Positions 1 through 8,906 of a DNA stretch of 64,000 nucleotides are shown piece by piece (positions within the stretch are counted from its first letter, which is position 1; the number at the start of each line of letters is the position of its first letter). Both the position numbers and the translations under genes were made by a program. The stretch comes from Croceicoccus sp. (GTDB lineage Bacteria; Pseudomonadota; Alphaproteobacteria; Sphingomonadales; Sphingomonadaceae). The notes under the pieces were generated by a model. The model did not search any database and was not told where the DNA came from. It worked only from the letters and a program-made list of their open reading frames with translations. The DNA is taken from NCBI GenBank assembly GCA_002694745.1, contig NZMY01000002.1:62001-126000 (forward strand). The letters are read 5' to 3'.

Positions 1-953
1 ACATGTTCCCGCCCGAAGGCGCGCTGGGCTTCAACGGTATCCTCGGCACCAACGAACAGGGCGTCGGGGCCAGCTTCACGCGCTCGAACGCGGGGCGGCG
101 CGGCCGCACCTTCCAGCTTTCGGCCAATGCGCTGCATTCCAACTATGACGCGTTCGAGGCGTTTACCGGGCGGCTGGGGATCAACTGGAGCTATGGCTCC
201 ACCCCGCTGTGGCAAAAGCGGCTGAGCTATGCCTATGGCGCGCAGATCATCGGCACGGTCGAGGAAGCGTGGGACCCGGTCGTGATGGACCGGGTGCGCC
301 GCACCTATTTCATCGGCGGGCTGACGGGCCAGATCGGGCTGGACACGACCGACGACCTGCTGAACGCGACAGAGGGTTTCCGCGTGACCGCGCTGGTCGA
401 GCCCGAGGGATCGCTGCAGGACGGTTTCACCCCCTATGTCCGCACCCGCATCGACGGTTCGACCTATTTTCAAGCCACCGATGCCATCGTGCTGGCGGGC
501 CGCATCGCGCTGGGTTCGATACAGGGGATCGCGCGCAACGATCTGGCGCCTTCGCGGCGGTTCTATTCGGGCGGCGGCGGTTCCGTGCGCGGTTACGGGT
601 TCCAGCAGTTGGGTCCGCAGTCGCGCGAACCCAATCCCGATTTCGACCCCGACGATCCCGACAACGATGCCGATCCATTCGAATTCAATCCGATCGGCGG
701 GCGGAGCCTGAACGAGGCATCGGTCGAAGTTCGTTATCGCTTCGGCAATTACGGCGTGGTCGGCTTCGTCGATGCGGGGCAGGTCTATGAAGAGACGACG
801 CCCCAGTTCTCGGACCTGCGCTATGGCGTGGGCATCGGCGGGCGATATTACACCAATTTCGGGCCGGTGCGGCTTGATGTCGCCATGCCGCTGGGGCGGC
901 GGCAGGGCGAAAGCAGGTTCGGCGTCTATATCTCGATCGGGCAGGCGTTCTGA
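1..953 (+). CDS. tamA: TamA/BamA-family outer membrane protein, C-terminal part
   Basis: This is the C-terminal part of an Omp85 (bacterial surface antigen D15) beta-barrel. About 316 residues are readable and the reading frame runs off the left edge, so the POTRA domains and true start are missing. The strand-rich sequence includes a glycine-rich stretch followed by V-R-G-Y-G near residue 200, the conserved loop-6 motif of Omp85 proteins. It ends in ...I-G-Q-A-F, with the terminal Phe recognised by the BAM complex. The stop overlaps the tamB start by one base (TGATG). Adjacency to a DUF490 protein is what separates TamA from BamA. TamA is the outer-membrane half of the translocation and assembly module, which helps insert outer-membrane proteins and is linked to phospholipid traffic. 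Confidence 0.85.
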   Translation, partial: MFPPEGALGFNGILGTNEQGVGASFTRSNAGRRGRTFQLSANALHSNYDAFEAFTGRLGINWSYGSTPLWQKRLSYAYGAQIIGTVEEAWDPVVMDRVRRTYFIGGLTGQIGLDTTDDLLNATEGFRVTALVEPEGSLQDGFTPYVRTRIDGSTYFQATDAIVLAGRIALGSIQGIARNDLAPSRRFYSGGGGSVRGYGFQQLGPQSREPNPDFDPDDPDNDADPFEFNPIGGRSLNEASVEVRYRFGNYGVVGFVDAGQVYEETTPQFSDLRYGVGIGGRYYTNFGPVRLDVAMPLGRRQGESRFGVYISIGQAF

Positions 954-3900
954 TGGCAGAGGAAGCGACCATGGCCAGCGATCCCGCCGCCCCCGTCCAC
1001 GACACGCCCGAGCCGGAGCCCCGGCATCGCGGTCGCAAAATTTTGAAATGGGTCGGCATCGCGCTCGCGGCGCTGCTGCTGGTGATCGCGGCGGTGCTTC
1101 TGCTGCTCAACACCGGACCGGGCAAGCGCTTCATCATCGGCCAGCTTGAGGGGATGGAGTTCGAGAACGGCATGGAGATCGGCATCGGCGCGATCGACGG
1201 GGCGATCTATGGCGCGATGGTAATCCGCGATCTTGAGGTGCGCGATCCCAAGGGTGTGTTCCTGACCTCGCCCGAGATCGCGGTCGACTGGCGGCCGTTC
1301 GCCTTCGTGAACAACCATGTCGACGTGCGTTCGCTGACCAGTCCGCTGATCACGCTGCAGCGCCTGCCCGAATTCAACGAGACCCCGCCCAGCGACGATC
1401 CGCTGCTGCCCGATCTCGACATCGATGTGAACGAGCTGCGCGTGGACCGCTTCGTCGCCGAAGCGCCGGTGACGGGCGAGCGCCGGGTGGTGGACATGGC
1501 GGGCGAAGTGCATATCGCCGATGGCCGCGCACAGGTCCGCTTTGACGCCAACACGCTGCGCGAGCGCGGTTCGGATGCACCGGGCGGCGACCGGCTGGCC
1601 CTGCTGCTCGACGCGGTGCCCGAGGATAACCGGCTGGACATCGAACTGATGCTGGACGCGCCGGGCGACGGCGTGGTGGCCACCATGGCGGGGCTGACCG
1701 AACCGCTGACCGTGCGGCTCGACGGCGAAGGCGACTGGCAAAGCTGGGCGGGCGACCTCAATGCCGATCTTGCCGGGACGGAGTTCGCGCGGCTTGACCT
1801 GACGGCCCGCGACGGCACCTTCACGGTCGAGGGACCCACCCGCGTGGCCCGCCTGTTCGAGGGGCCGACCGCCGCCCTGCTGGGGCCGGTGCTGAACATC
1901 GACCTGACCGCCGCGCTGGACGAACGCCGCGCGCAATTGGCGGGCGGCGTCAATAGCGATGCATTCCGGCTCGATACCGATGGCGGGATCGACCTTTCGG
2001 ACAATAGTTTCGACGATCTTGGCGTCAGTTTCGTGCTGTTCCAGCCCTCGGCACTCGCGGAGAACCTTGCCGGGCGCGGGATCAACGCAAAGCTGTCGCT
2101 GGACGGCGAGTTCGCGACGCCCGCGGTCGATTACGACATCACCGCCGCGCGGATCGCGATGAACGACATGGGGATCGAGAACCTGCGCGCGCAGGGCAAT
2201 GCAACGGTCAAGGCGGACCAGATCCTGATCCCCGTGAACGCCAGCGTGGCCCGCATCACCGGCGTCGACACCGTTGCGGGCGGCAGCCTTCAGAACGTGC
2301 GCCTTGCGGGCGACATCGCGATACAGGGGCCGCGCATCCTGTCGGACAACATGACGATCCGTTCGGACCGTCTGAATGCCGATCTGACGCTGCTCGCCGA
2401 TACTTCGACCGGGATCTATACCGGCGCGGTCGATGGCAGGCTCGACAATTACCGGATCGAGAGTGTCGGCATTTTCGACCTCAGCACCGATATCGACCTG
2501 ATGACCGAGCCCAACGGCGATTACGCGCTGGCAGGCCGCGTCGGGGTGCGCTCGCAGCGGATCGATAACGAGAGCCTGGCCGATTTCCTTGGAGGCCAAG
2601 CGGTGGCGGGGGCCGACATACGCTATGGCGGCGACGGCACGCTGCGGTTCCGCAACCTGCGGCTTGAGGCGCCTTCGGCGCGAATTACCGGCGGCTATGG
2701 CTCTTATTCGCCCGACGGCCAGATCGCGCTCAATGCCGATGCGGTGACGGATGCCTATGGCGCGGTCGGCGTGCGGGTGGCCGGAACGGTCAGCAATCCC
2801 GATGCGCGCATCACTGCCGAACGTCCCGGCCTTGGCATCGGCCTTGCCAATCTGAACGCCCGCGTCACCGGCGCGAGCGGCGGATACCGGCTGGTCGCCG
2901 ATGGCGATACCGATTACGGCCCGCTGACCGCCGATGTCGTTCTGGGCACCGGCGATGTCACCACGCTGGACATCACGCGCGCCAATCTGGGCGGCATCGA
3001 TTTCGCCGGATCGCTGCGGCAGACGCCTGCGGGTCCGTTCGCGGGCAGGCTGACTGCCGATGGACAGGGGTTAGGCGGCATCGTGCGCCTGTCGGCGGCA
3101 GGCGAGTATCAGCAGGCGCTGATCAATCTGCGCGCCAAGGACACACAGCTTCCCGGCCCGGGCAATCTGTCGGTCGGGTCCGCGATCGTCGATGCGCGCG
3201 TGATCCTCTACGATCAGCCGCTGGTGCAGGCGGATGCGCAGCTGGCCGGGTTCACCTATGGCACCACGCGGCTTGCGGCGGGGCGCGTAAAGGTCGACTA
3301 CCGCGACGGGCGCGGCAATGCGCAATTGCTGGCCGAAGGCGTCGCGGGCGTGCCCTTCAAAGTGTCCGCCAATGCCGATCTGCAGCCGAACTTGTGGCGC
3401 ATCGCCGCCAAGGGCCGTGCGCGCGGTATCGATTTCGCCACCGCCAGCCCCGCCCGTATCGTGCCGAAGGACGGCAGCTATGAACTGTTGCCAAGCCGGA
3501 TCAATGTCGGGGGCGGCAATGTCCGCCTTGCCGGCAATTACGGCGACGGGATCAAGTTGCAGAGCCGGATGGAGGGCATAGACATCTCGCTCGCCAATGC
3601 GTTCTCGCCCGGACTGGGCGTGGGCGGCAAGGCCAATGGCAGTTTCGATTTTCAGCAGACATCGCCGGGCGCCTTCCCCCGCGCCGATGCGCGCATCCGG
3701 ATCGACGATTTCACCCGCACCACCGCCGCCGCGGTCAGCCAGCCCGTCGACATCAATTTCGTCGGCAAGCTGCTCGCCGACGGGGGCGAGGCCCGCGCCG
3801 TGCTTCGCCGCAGCGGAACGGTCATCGGCCGTCTCATCGCCTCGCTCCGGCCCCTGCCGCCGGGAGCGGGGGACTGGACGACGCGGCTGCTGGCGGCGCC

Positions 3901-5206
3901 TCTGGGCGGGGGATTCCGCTATAACGGGCCTGCCGGGACGCTGTTCTCCTTCGCGGGCCAGCCGGATCAGACGCTGTCGGGGCCGCTGGCCGTGGCCGCC
4001 GATTTCTCGGGCCGGGTGCAGCAGCCGCAGCTGGCGGGCATCGTGCGCGGAAAGGGGCTGACCTATGAAAACCAGACCTACGGCACCCGCCTGACGCGCA
4101 TGGATCTGAGTGGCCGTTTTTCCGGCAGCCGGTTCGAACTGGAAAGCTTCGATGCACGCGCAGGCGACGGCACGGTGTCGGCCAATGGCTTCGTCAGCCT
4201 TGCCGCCGATGCCGGTTATCCGATGAACTTCGACGTCACCATGGATCAGGCGCAACTGGCCGACAGCAATTCGCTGGCGGCCACGGCGACCGGAACCTTG
4301 TCGCTGACCAAGCAGGCCGGACAGACCGCATTGCTGTCGGGCGACATCAACCTGCCCGAAACCCGCTATCAGATCGTGACGCAGGCTGCTGCCGAGGTGC
4401 CGACGCTGACCGGCGTTCGCTTCAAGCCGCCGCGCGGTCCCGTACGGATCACGGGCGATGAGCCGGTGGAGGATCAGCCCGGCCTGTTCGACCAGGTCCG
4501 GCTCGACCTGTCGGTGACCGCGCCGGAGCGGCTGTATGTTTCGGGCATGGGTCTGGAAAGCGAATGGAGCGCCGACCTCAACCTGTCGGGCACCAGCGCT
4601 TCGCCCAGCCTTGCGGGCAGCGTCGAACTGATCCGCGGCACGCTGGGCTTTGCAGGGCGTTCGTTCGAGCTGGAGAACGGTGAGGTCGATTTCACCGGGG
4701 GCAACACGATCGACCCGATGATCAATATCGCCGCCAGCGAGGAGATCGAGGACGTGACCGTTCGCGTGAATGTCACGGGCCGCGCGATGGATCCGCAGAT
4801 CGCCTTCAGCAGCACGCCGGGCCTGCCGCAGGACGAGATCCTGTCGCGCATTCTGTTCGGCAATTCGGTGGGCAATCTCTCGACCATTCAGGCCGTGCAG
4901 CTGGCCGCTTCGCTCAATTCGCTGCGCAGTTCGGGCGGCGGGCTCAATCCGCTGGGCACCTTGCGTTCGGCGACCGGGGTGGACCGGCTGCGCATCCTTG
5001 GCGGAGACGACGCCACCGGGCGCGGCACGGCGCTGGCGGCGGGGCAATATCTGACCGACGACATTTACGTCGAGCTGATCACCGATGCGCGCGGCTTCAC
5101 CGCCACGCAGCTGGAAATCGCGCTGACCCCGGCGCTGTCGGTGCTGAGCCAGGCGGGCGGTTCGTCGGCGGTCGACGTGTCGGTGCAGTACCGGAAGGAT
5201 TACTGA
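953..5206 (+). CDS. tamB: Translocation/assembly module protein TamB (DUF490/AsmA-like)
   Basis: This 1417-residue protein has a single N-terminal membrane anchor (about residues 30-55, preceded by Arg/Lys). A very long repetitive beta-rich region of Asp/Gly/Ala-rich strands follows, and the C-terminal 350 residues match the DUF490/TamB domain. TamB is anchored in the inner membrane and spans the periplasm as a hydrophobic groove that docks on TamA. The length is normal for the family (about 1200-1500 residues). The ATG overlaps the tamA stop by one base, and the downstream lipoprotein gene overlaps the tamB stop by one base, so the three genes form a tightly coupled unit. Substrates cannot be told from sequence. 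Confidence 0.92.
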   Translation: MAEEATMASDPAAPVHDTPEPEPRHRGRKILKWVGIALAALLLVIAAVLLLLNTGPGKRFIIGQLEGMEFENGMEIGIGAIDGAIYGAMVIRDLEVRDPKGVFLTSPEIAVDWRPFAFVNNHVDVRSLTSPLITLQRLPEFNETPPSDDPLLPDLDIDVNELRVDRFVAEAPVTGERRVVDMAGEVHIADGRAQVRFDANTLRERGSDAPGGDRLALLLDAVPEDNRLDIELMLDAPGDGVVATMAGLTEPLTVRLDGEGDWQSWAGDLNADLAGTEFARLDLTARDGTFTVEGPTRVARLFEGPTAALLGPVLNIDLTAALDERRAQLAGGVNSDAFRLDTDGGIDLSDNSFDDLGVSFVLFQPSALAENLAGRGINAKLSLDGEFATPAVDYDITAARIAMNDMGIENLRAQGNATVKADQILIPVNASVARITGVDTVAGGSLQNVRLAGDIAIQGPRILSDNMTIRSDRLNADLTLLADTSTGIYTGAVDGRLDNYRIESVGIFDLSTDIDLMTEPNGDYALAGRVGVRSQRIDNESLADFLGGQAVAGADIRYGGDGTLRFRNLRLEAPSARITGGYGSYSPDGQIALNADAVTDAYGAVGVRVAGTVSNPDARITAERPGLGIGLANLNARVTGASGGYRLVADGDTDYGPLTADVVLGTGDVTTLDITRANLGGIDFAGSLRQTPAGPFAGRLTADGQGLGGIVRLSAAGEYQQALINLRAKDTQLPGPGNLSVGSAIVDARVILYDQPLVQADAQLAGFTYGTTRLAAGRVKVDYRDGRGNAQLLAEGVAGVPFKVSANADLQPNLWRIAAKGRARGIDFATASPARIVPKDGSYELLPSRINVGGGNVRLAGNYGDGIKLQSRMEGIDISLANAFSPGLGVGGKANGSFDFQQTSPGAFPRADARIRIDDFTRTTAAAVSQPVDINFVGKLLADGGEARAVLRRSGTVIGRLIASLRPLPPGAGDWTTRLLAAPLGGGFRYNGPAGTLFSFAGQPDQTLSGPLAVAADFSGRVQQPQLAGIVRGKGLTYENQTYGTRLTRMDLSGRFSGSRFELESFDARAGDGTVSANGFVSLAADAGYPMNFDVTMDQAQLADSNSLAATATGTLSLTKQAGQTALLSGDINLPETRYQIVTQAAAEVPTLTGVRFKPPRGPVRITGDEPVEDQPGLFDQVRLDLSVTAPERLYVSGMGLESEWSADLNLSGTSASPSLAGSVELIRGTLGFAGRSFELENGEVDFTGGNTIDPMINIAASEEIEDVTVRVNVTGRAMDPQIAFSSTPGLPQDEILSRILFGNSVGNLSTIQAVQLAASLNSLRSSGGGLNPLGTLRSATGVDRLRILGGDDATGRGTALAAGQYLTDDIYVELITDARGFTATQLEIALTPALSVLSQAGGSSAVDVSVQYRKDY

Positions 5207-5400
5207 TGCGCCGGTCCGCAGCCCTTCCGGTCGCGCTCTTCTGCCTGATGGCGGGCGCCTGCCAGAGCGAGCCGAGCTTCGACGAACGCTTCGAAAAAGC
5301 CGACGCCGAGGCGAAGCAATTGCAGCAGGAGATCGACCGCGAACTGGCCGTCGCGCAGCCCACCAAGGGCGAAGGCCCGAAGGCGGAGCGGGCCCGATGA
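5206..5400 (+). CDS. Small lipoprotein, third gene of the tamAB unit
   Basis: A 64-residue protein with a short signal peptide and a lipobox (L-M-A-G-A-C, Cys at residue 19). The mature part is about 45 residues, highly charged, with a heptad-like stretch (E-R-F-E-K-A-D-A-E-A-K-Q-L) that could form a short coiled coil. Its ATG shares one base with the tamB stop. I know no named family for it. The position suggests a periplasmic lipoprotein helper of the TAM complex or of outer-membrane biogenesis; this is inference from synteny only. The clear lipobox and coupling make it a real gene rather than a chance frame. Confidence 0.7.
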   Translation: MRRSAALPVALFCLMAGACQSEPSFDERFEKADAEAKQLQQEIDRELAVAQPTKGEGPKAERAR

Positions 5401-5488
5401 GCGCGTCGGGCAGGAACCAAACGGGCGCGTCGCCTTTCCGGATGCAGGACGCGCAAAAAGGGAGGCTCCGATCGCTGAGGCTGGAATC

Positions 5489-6217
5489 GTGAACGGATGG
5501 GCGCCCTATTGCGGCATCGCGCCTTTGCCCGATGACTGGCTGATGCGGTGGAATTTCGACCCGTGGCTGCTGGCGGTGCTGGCGCTTACGCTCGCGTTTT
5601 CGGGCCGGATACCCACCGGATCACGCCCTGCGATACGCTATGCGGCGGCGGTCTTTGCGTTTCTGTTCATTAGCCCGTTCTGCGCCTTGTCCTCGGCGCT
5701 GTTCATGGCGCGGGTCGTGCATCACGTGCTTCTGGCGACCGTGCTTGCGCCCTTGCTGGCGGCTGCAATCCCCCGTCTGGGGCAGCGCATCCCCCTCACG
5801 CTGACCGTCTGGACCGCGCTTCAGGCACTGGTGTTCTGGGCATGGCACGCGCCGCCCTTTTACGAGGCCGCGCTGTCGAGCGACGCCGTGTTCTGGCTGA
5901 TGCAGTTCAGCGTCACGCTTTCCGCCGCCATCTGGTGGGCAAAGCTGAAGCAGGCGCCGACCGCCGCGGCTGTCGCGGCCCTGCTGGGCGCGATGGTGCT
6001 GATGGGCATATTAGGCGCGCTGATCACCTTTGCGGGCCGCCCGCTTTACGCGCCGCACTGGCTGACGACGCAGCCATGGGGCCTGACGCCGCTGCAGGAC
6101 CAGCAGATCGCCGGGATCATCATGTGGGCGCCCGCTTCGGCGATCTATCTTTTGACGGCGATGGTGCTGCTCTATCGCTGGATGGGCCGTGACGAGGCCA
6201 TGGCGGCGCGTCCATGA
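5489..6217 (+). CDS. ctaG: Cytochrome c oxidase assembly factor, CtaG (caa3-type) family
   Basis: A 242-residue polytopic membrane protein with about seven hydrophobic segments, resembling the Caa3_CtaG family needed for copper delivery and assembly of caa3-type oxidases. Family-like features include a histidine pair in the second helix region (V-V-H-H-V-L), W-H-A-P-P-F-Y-E-A in the middle and a Q-Q-I-A-G-I-I-M-W-A segment near the C-terminus. The start is GTG with GAGG eight bases upstream. Cytochrome b561 follows with a 4-base ATGA overlap, and the oxidase subunits lie 1.7 kb downstream, which fits an assembly role. It is unrelated to the Cox11-type CtaG despite the shared name. Confidence 0.85.
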   Translation: MNGWAPYCGIAPLPDDWLMRWNFDPWLLAVLALTLAFSGRIPTGSRPAIRYAAAVFAFLFISPFCALSSALFMARVVHHVLLATVLAPLLAAAIPRLGQRIPLTLTVWTALQALVFWAWHAPPFYEAALSSDAVFWLMQFSVTLSAAIWWAKLKQAPTAAAVAALLGAMVLMGILGALITFAGRPLYAPHWLTTQPWGLTPLQDQQIAGIIMWAPASAIYLLTAMVLLYRWMGRDEAMAARP

Positions 6218-6885
6218 TCGAGCCGCTGCGGAACTGGGCGGACCGCTATCGTTCGCGCGGGAAATACACCCCCGTCGGGGTCGCGTTCCACTGGATCATG
6301 GCCGCGATGATCATCACGCAATTGCTGTCCGGCTGGTACATGCAGCGCCTGACCGTCGGCGCGGACAAGCTGTCCGCCTATGCGTTTCACAGCCAGCTGG
6401 GTCTTGCCGTACTGCTGCTGGGCGGAGGCCGGCTGGTCTGGCGGCTGATGGTGCCGGGTCCGATCAACGATGCCGACGCGCCCGGTGCGGCATCGACCAT
6501 AGCGCATATGATCCACGCGGTGTTCTATGCGCTGTTCGTGGTGCTGCCCCTGTCGGGCTGGGCGCTGTGGTCGGCGGTCCAGCCGTCGCAGCAGCTCTAT
6601 CTGCTTGGTTTCATTCCGATCCCCAACATGCCTTTTCAGGACTTCTCACCCGAAATGGCGGAATGGGCGATGGGTATCGCGATGAATATCCATGTCGCCT
6701 GCGTCGTCGTGATGACGCTACTCGTTCCGGCCCATGCGCTGGCGGCGATCAAGCATCATTTCTGGGATCGGGACGACGTTCTGGAAGGCATGCTGCCGGA
6801 AGTGCCGGATACGCATTCGCATCCCGGAGGGCCGCGCTATAGCCCGCCAGCGCCTGCAATTCCCCGTCCGCCAAAAGCCGGCTGA
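6214..6885 (+). CDS. Cytochrome b561 family protein
   Basis: A 223-residue di-haem b-type cytochrome of the bacterial b561 family, with four membrane helices. Likely haem-ligand histidines are in the first helix (V-A-F-H-W), in Y-A-F-H-S-Q, in A-H-M-I-H-A and in the fourth helix (N-I-H-V-A and P-A-H-A-L). Such proteins move electrons between quinol and periplasmic acceptors. The start overlaps the ctaG stop by 4 bases. Its last 137 bases overlap, tail to tail, the end of the cytochrome c gene on the other strand; the overlapping tail (D-T-H-S-H-P-G-G onward) is Pro-rich and beyond the conserved core. It may feed the neighbouring cytochromes c or oxidase. Confidence 0.85.
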   Translation: MIEPLRNWADRYRSRGKYTPVGVAFHWIMAAMIITQLLSGWYMQRLTVGADKLSAYAFHSQLGLAVLLLGGGRLVWRLMVPGPINDADAPGAASTIAHMIHAVFYALFVVLPLSGWALWSAVQPSQQLYLLGFIPIPNMPFQDFSPEMAEWAMGIAMNIHVACVVVMTLLVPAHALAAIKHHFWDRDDVLEGMLPEVPDTHSHPGGPRYSPPAPAIPRPPKAG

Positions 6886-7498
6886 TATCCAGCATTCCGC
6901 TTTGAGGATTTCCGTATCGCTCTCCGTTTCGCCAGTGCCGCAATTGCAATTCCAGATAGGGCGCGGGCTGCCCCGCGAGCGGCGGGTTCGCCATGTCGCC
7001 CTGTCCGTTTGCACCATGGCACGACGCGCATGACGGAATGCCGCGATCCGCATCGCCCTGATGATAGAGGCGCGCGATCCGCGGATCGCAGGCCGCGTCC
7101 GAGATCGGACCGGCGCCGGGGACATCGCGGGGCACCGGTAGCGACTGGTAATATTCGCCGAGGCGCAGGCGCTGGGGCCGGTCGACGTGATCCGCGATCC
7201 AGACCATCTTGGGATGGCGGCGCAGGCCGGTCGAGAAATAATCCATCTGCCGCACGATATAGCCGCTGTTCAGCCCGGCAAGCCGCGGCGCGTCTCCGCC
7301 GTTCCCCTCGCCCTGCAGGCCGTGACAGTTGATGCACGCCCCCTCGGCCCCCGCATCGCCGCCGCTGAGCGCCAGCAGCTTGCCGGTCTGCTCGAAACGA
7401 TCGGTTCGCGGTTCGCTCTCCGAACACGCCGCAAGGGCGAAGGCCGCGGTCACGGCGATGAAGCTGCGTTTCAAATGGGGCATGTTTGACGGGAACAT
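6749..7498 (-). CDS. Dihaem cytochrome c (c4-like), predicted lipoprotein
   Basis: A 249-residue protein with a lipobox signal peptide (A-F-A-L-A-A-C) and two class I cytochrome c domains, each with a haem site: C-I-N-C-H in the N-terminal half and C-A-S-C-H in the C-terminal half. This is the c4 layout, an electron shuttle to terminal oxidases. The longest start (ATG 7498) and an internal ATG (7483, giving M-P-H-L-K-R-S) are both possible; neither has a convincing ribosome binding site. The gene is divergent from the next cytochrome c gene, and its end runs 137 bases into the b561 gene. The last 24 residues lie after the conserved core and look like a read-through tail. Confidence 0.85.
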   Translation of the reverse strand: MFPSNMPHLKRSFIAVTAAFALAACSESEPRTDRFEQTGKLLALSGGDAGAEGACINCHGLQGEGNGGDAPRLAGLNSGYIVRQMDYFSTGLRRHPKMVWIADHVDRPQRLRLGEYYQSLPVPRDVPGAGPISDAACDPRIARLYHQGDADRGIPSCASCHGANGQGDMANPPLAGQPAPYLELQLRHWRNGERYGNPQSGMLDISRLLADGELQALAGYSAALRDANAYPALPAACLPERRPDPRNDA

Positions 7499-7526
7499 TC
7501 GCCAGCATAGGCTGGTTCCCCATGGA

Positions 7527-7931
7527 ATGAAGGGGGAATACCGTCAGAAAGCGGCGAAAGCTGCCCGCACCGCCGTGCTCTTGCTTGGCGTGGCGGTTCT
7601 TTGCGCGTGCAAGCAGCCGCCCGACGAGCGGGTCACGACCCAGGCTTCGGCGGAAGAGCGGGGTCTGGCGGCGATCAGGCAGGCCGGATGCGGCGCCTGT
7701 CACGAGATAGCCGGGATCGACTGGCCGCGCGGACGCGCCGGTCCTTCGCTGATGGGGTTCGACGACAGGACGCCCATCGCCGGGGTTCTGCCCAATACGC
7801 CGGCCAATCTGGCCGCCTTTATCCGCAATGCCCCCGCCGCCGTCCCCGGATCGACCATGCCCCCCATGCCCGTGACAGAACGCGAGGCACGCGATATCGC
7901 GGCCTATCTCTATTCGCGCCCTGATAATTAA
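7527..7931 (+). CDS. Monohaem cytochrome c, predicted lipoprotein
   Basis: A protein of about 134 residues with an N-terminal signal (A-V-L-L-L-G-V-A-V-L-C-A-C, probable lipidated Cys) and one haem c site (C-G-A-C-H). A Met-rich region near the C-terminus (T-M-P-P-M-P-V-T) supplies the likely axial Met. I chose ATG 7527 because it places the basic n-region directly before the hydrophobic core; an in-frame ATG at 7482 would give a longer leader. It stands 21 bases before coxB and probably shares its transcript. Role inferred: membrane-tethered electron donor to the caa3-type oxidase. Confidence 0.8.
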   Translation: MKGEYRQKAAKAARTAVLLLGVAVLCACKQPPDERVTTQASAEERGLAAIRQAGCGACHEIAGIDWPRGRAGPSLMGFDDRTPIAGVLPNTPANLAAFIRNAPAAVPGSTMPPMPVTEREARDIAAYLYSRPDN

Positions 7932-7952
7932 AGCCGATGATCGAGGACACAG

Positions 7953-8906
7953 ATGTTTGAAGCGTTATGGGGCTGGCCCCCTCCCGTCCTCGACCCGGCA
8001 GGACCCTATGCCAGCAGCGTCACCACGCTGACATGGGCGCTGGTGGCGATGTCGGTGGTGGTCACCTGCATCGTGATCGCGGCCCTGTGGATCGCGGTGA
8101 AAGGCCCGGCCGGGCTGAAGTCCAGGCTGGGCGGCGAACGGGCGATCTGGATCGGCGGCATCGCCTTTCCGGGCGTGGTGCTGACGGTGCTGCTGGTATG
8201 GGGCCTGACGCTGACCGCATCGCTGTCGCGCGACATCACCGGACAGGAAATGCGCGTGCGAATTACGGGCGAGATGTGGTGGTTCCGGGTGCAGTATCTG
8301 GACGAGGCGGGCAATGTGGTGCTGGAAGATGCGAACGAGCTGCATCTGCCGGTCGGCGTGCCCGTCGTGCTGGAGCTGCGCAGCGCGGATGTGATCCACA
8401 GCTTTTGGGTGCCGCATCTGTCGGGCAAGAAGGACATGGTCCCCGGCCGCACCAATCTGCTGCGCATACAGGCCGACCGGGCGGGCCAGTTCGGCGGCAT
8501 CTGCGCCGAATTTTGCGGCGGGCCGCATGCGTTGATGGGGTTCGCCACGGTGGCCACGCCGCCGCGCGAATGGCGGCAATGGATGAACGCGCGGCAGATC
8601 GCGGCGGCGGGACCCGCACGCGGTGCGGCAAACGATCCGGGCAGGCAACTGTTCATGGAAAGCGGCTGCGGCGCGTGCCACCGGGTCGCCGGGACGCCCG
8701 CGAACGGCCTTGCCGGGCCGGACCTGACGCATGTCGGCAGCCGCATCACGCTGGGCGCGGGCATATTGCCCAATAATCGCGGCACTCTGATGGGCTGGAT
8801 CGGCGATGCGCAATCGATCAAGCCCGGCAACCGCATGCCCGGATATGCCATGCTGTCCCCGGCCGAGCTTCAGCAGATCGCCGTCTGGCTGGAGCAGCAG
8901 AAATGA
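7953..8906 (+). CDS. coxB: Cytochrome c oxidase subunit II with fused cytochrome c domain (caa3-type)
   Basis: A 317-residue protein with two N-terminal membrane helices, a periplasmic cupredoxin domain with the binuclear CuA site (C-A-E-F-C-G-G-P-H-A-L-M), and a C-terminal cytochrome c domain with C-G-A-C-H and a Met ligand in the N-R-M-P-G-Y region. A subunit II carrying its own haem c defines the caa3 class, in which electrons pass from haem c to CuA to subunit I. GAGG lies six bases before ATG 7953. The stop overlaps the subunit I start by four bases (ATGA), so the two are translationally coupled. Confidence 0.93.
   Translation: MFEALWGWPPPVLDPAGPYASSVTTLTWALVAMSVVVTCIVIAALWIAVKGPAGLKSRLGGERAIWIGGIAFPGVVLTVLLVWGLTLTASLSRDITGQEMRVRITGEMWWFRVQYLDEAGNVVLEDANELHLPVGVPVVLELRSADVIHSFWVPHLSGKKDMVPGRTNLLRIQADRAGQFGGICAEFCGGPHALMGFATVATPPREWRQWMNARQIAAAGPARGAANDPGRQLFMESGCGACHRVAGTPANGLAGPDLTHVGSRITLGAGILPNNRGTLMGWIGDAQSIKPGNRMPGYAMLSPAELQQIAVWLEQQK

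Noticed and set aside
926-5047. Long open frames on the minus strand opposite tamB (557 and 658 codons).
   Set aside because: They mirror tamB codon bias in GC-rich DNA, have no recognisable domain and no ribosome binding site; tamB is well supported.
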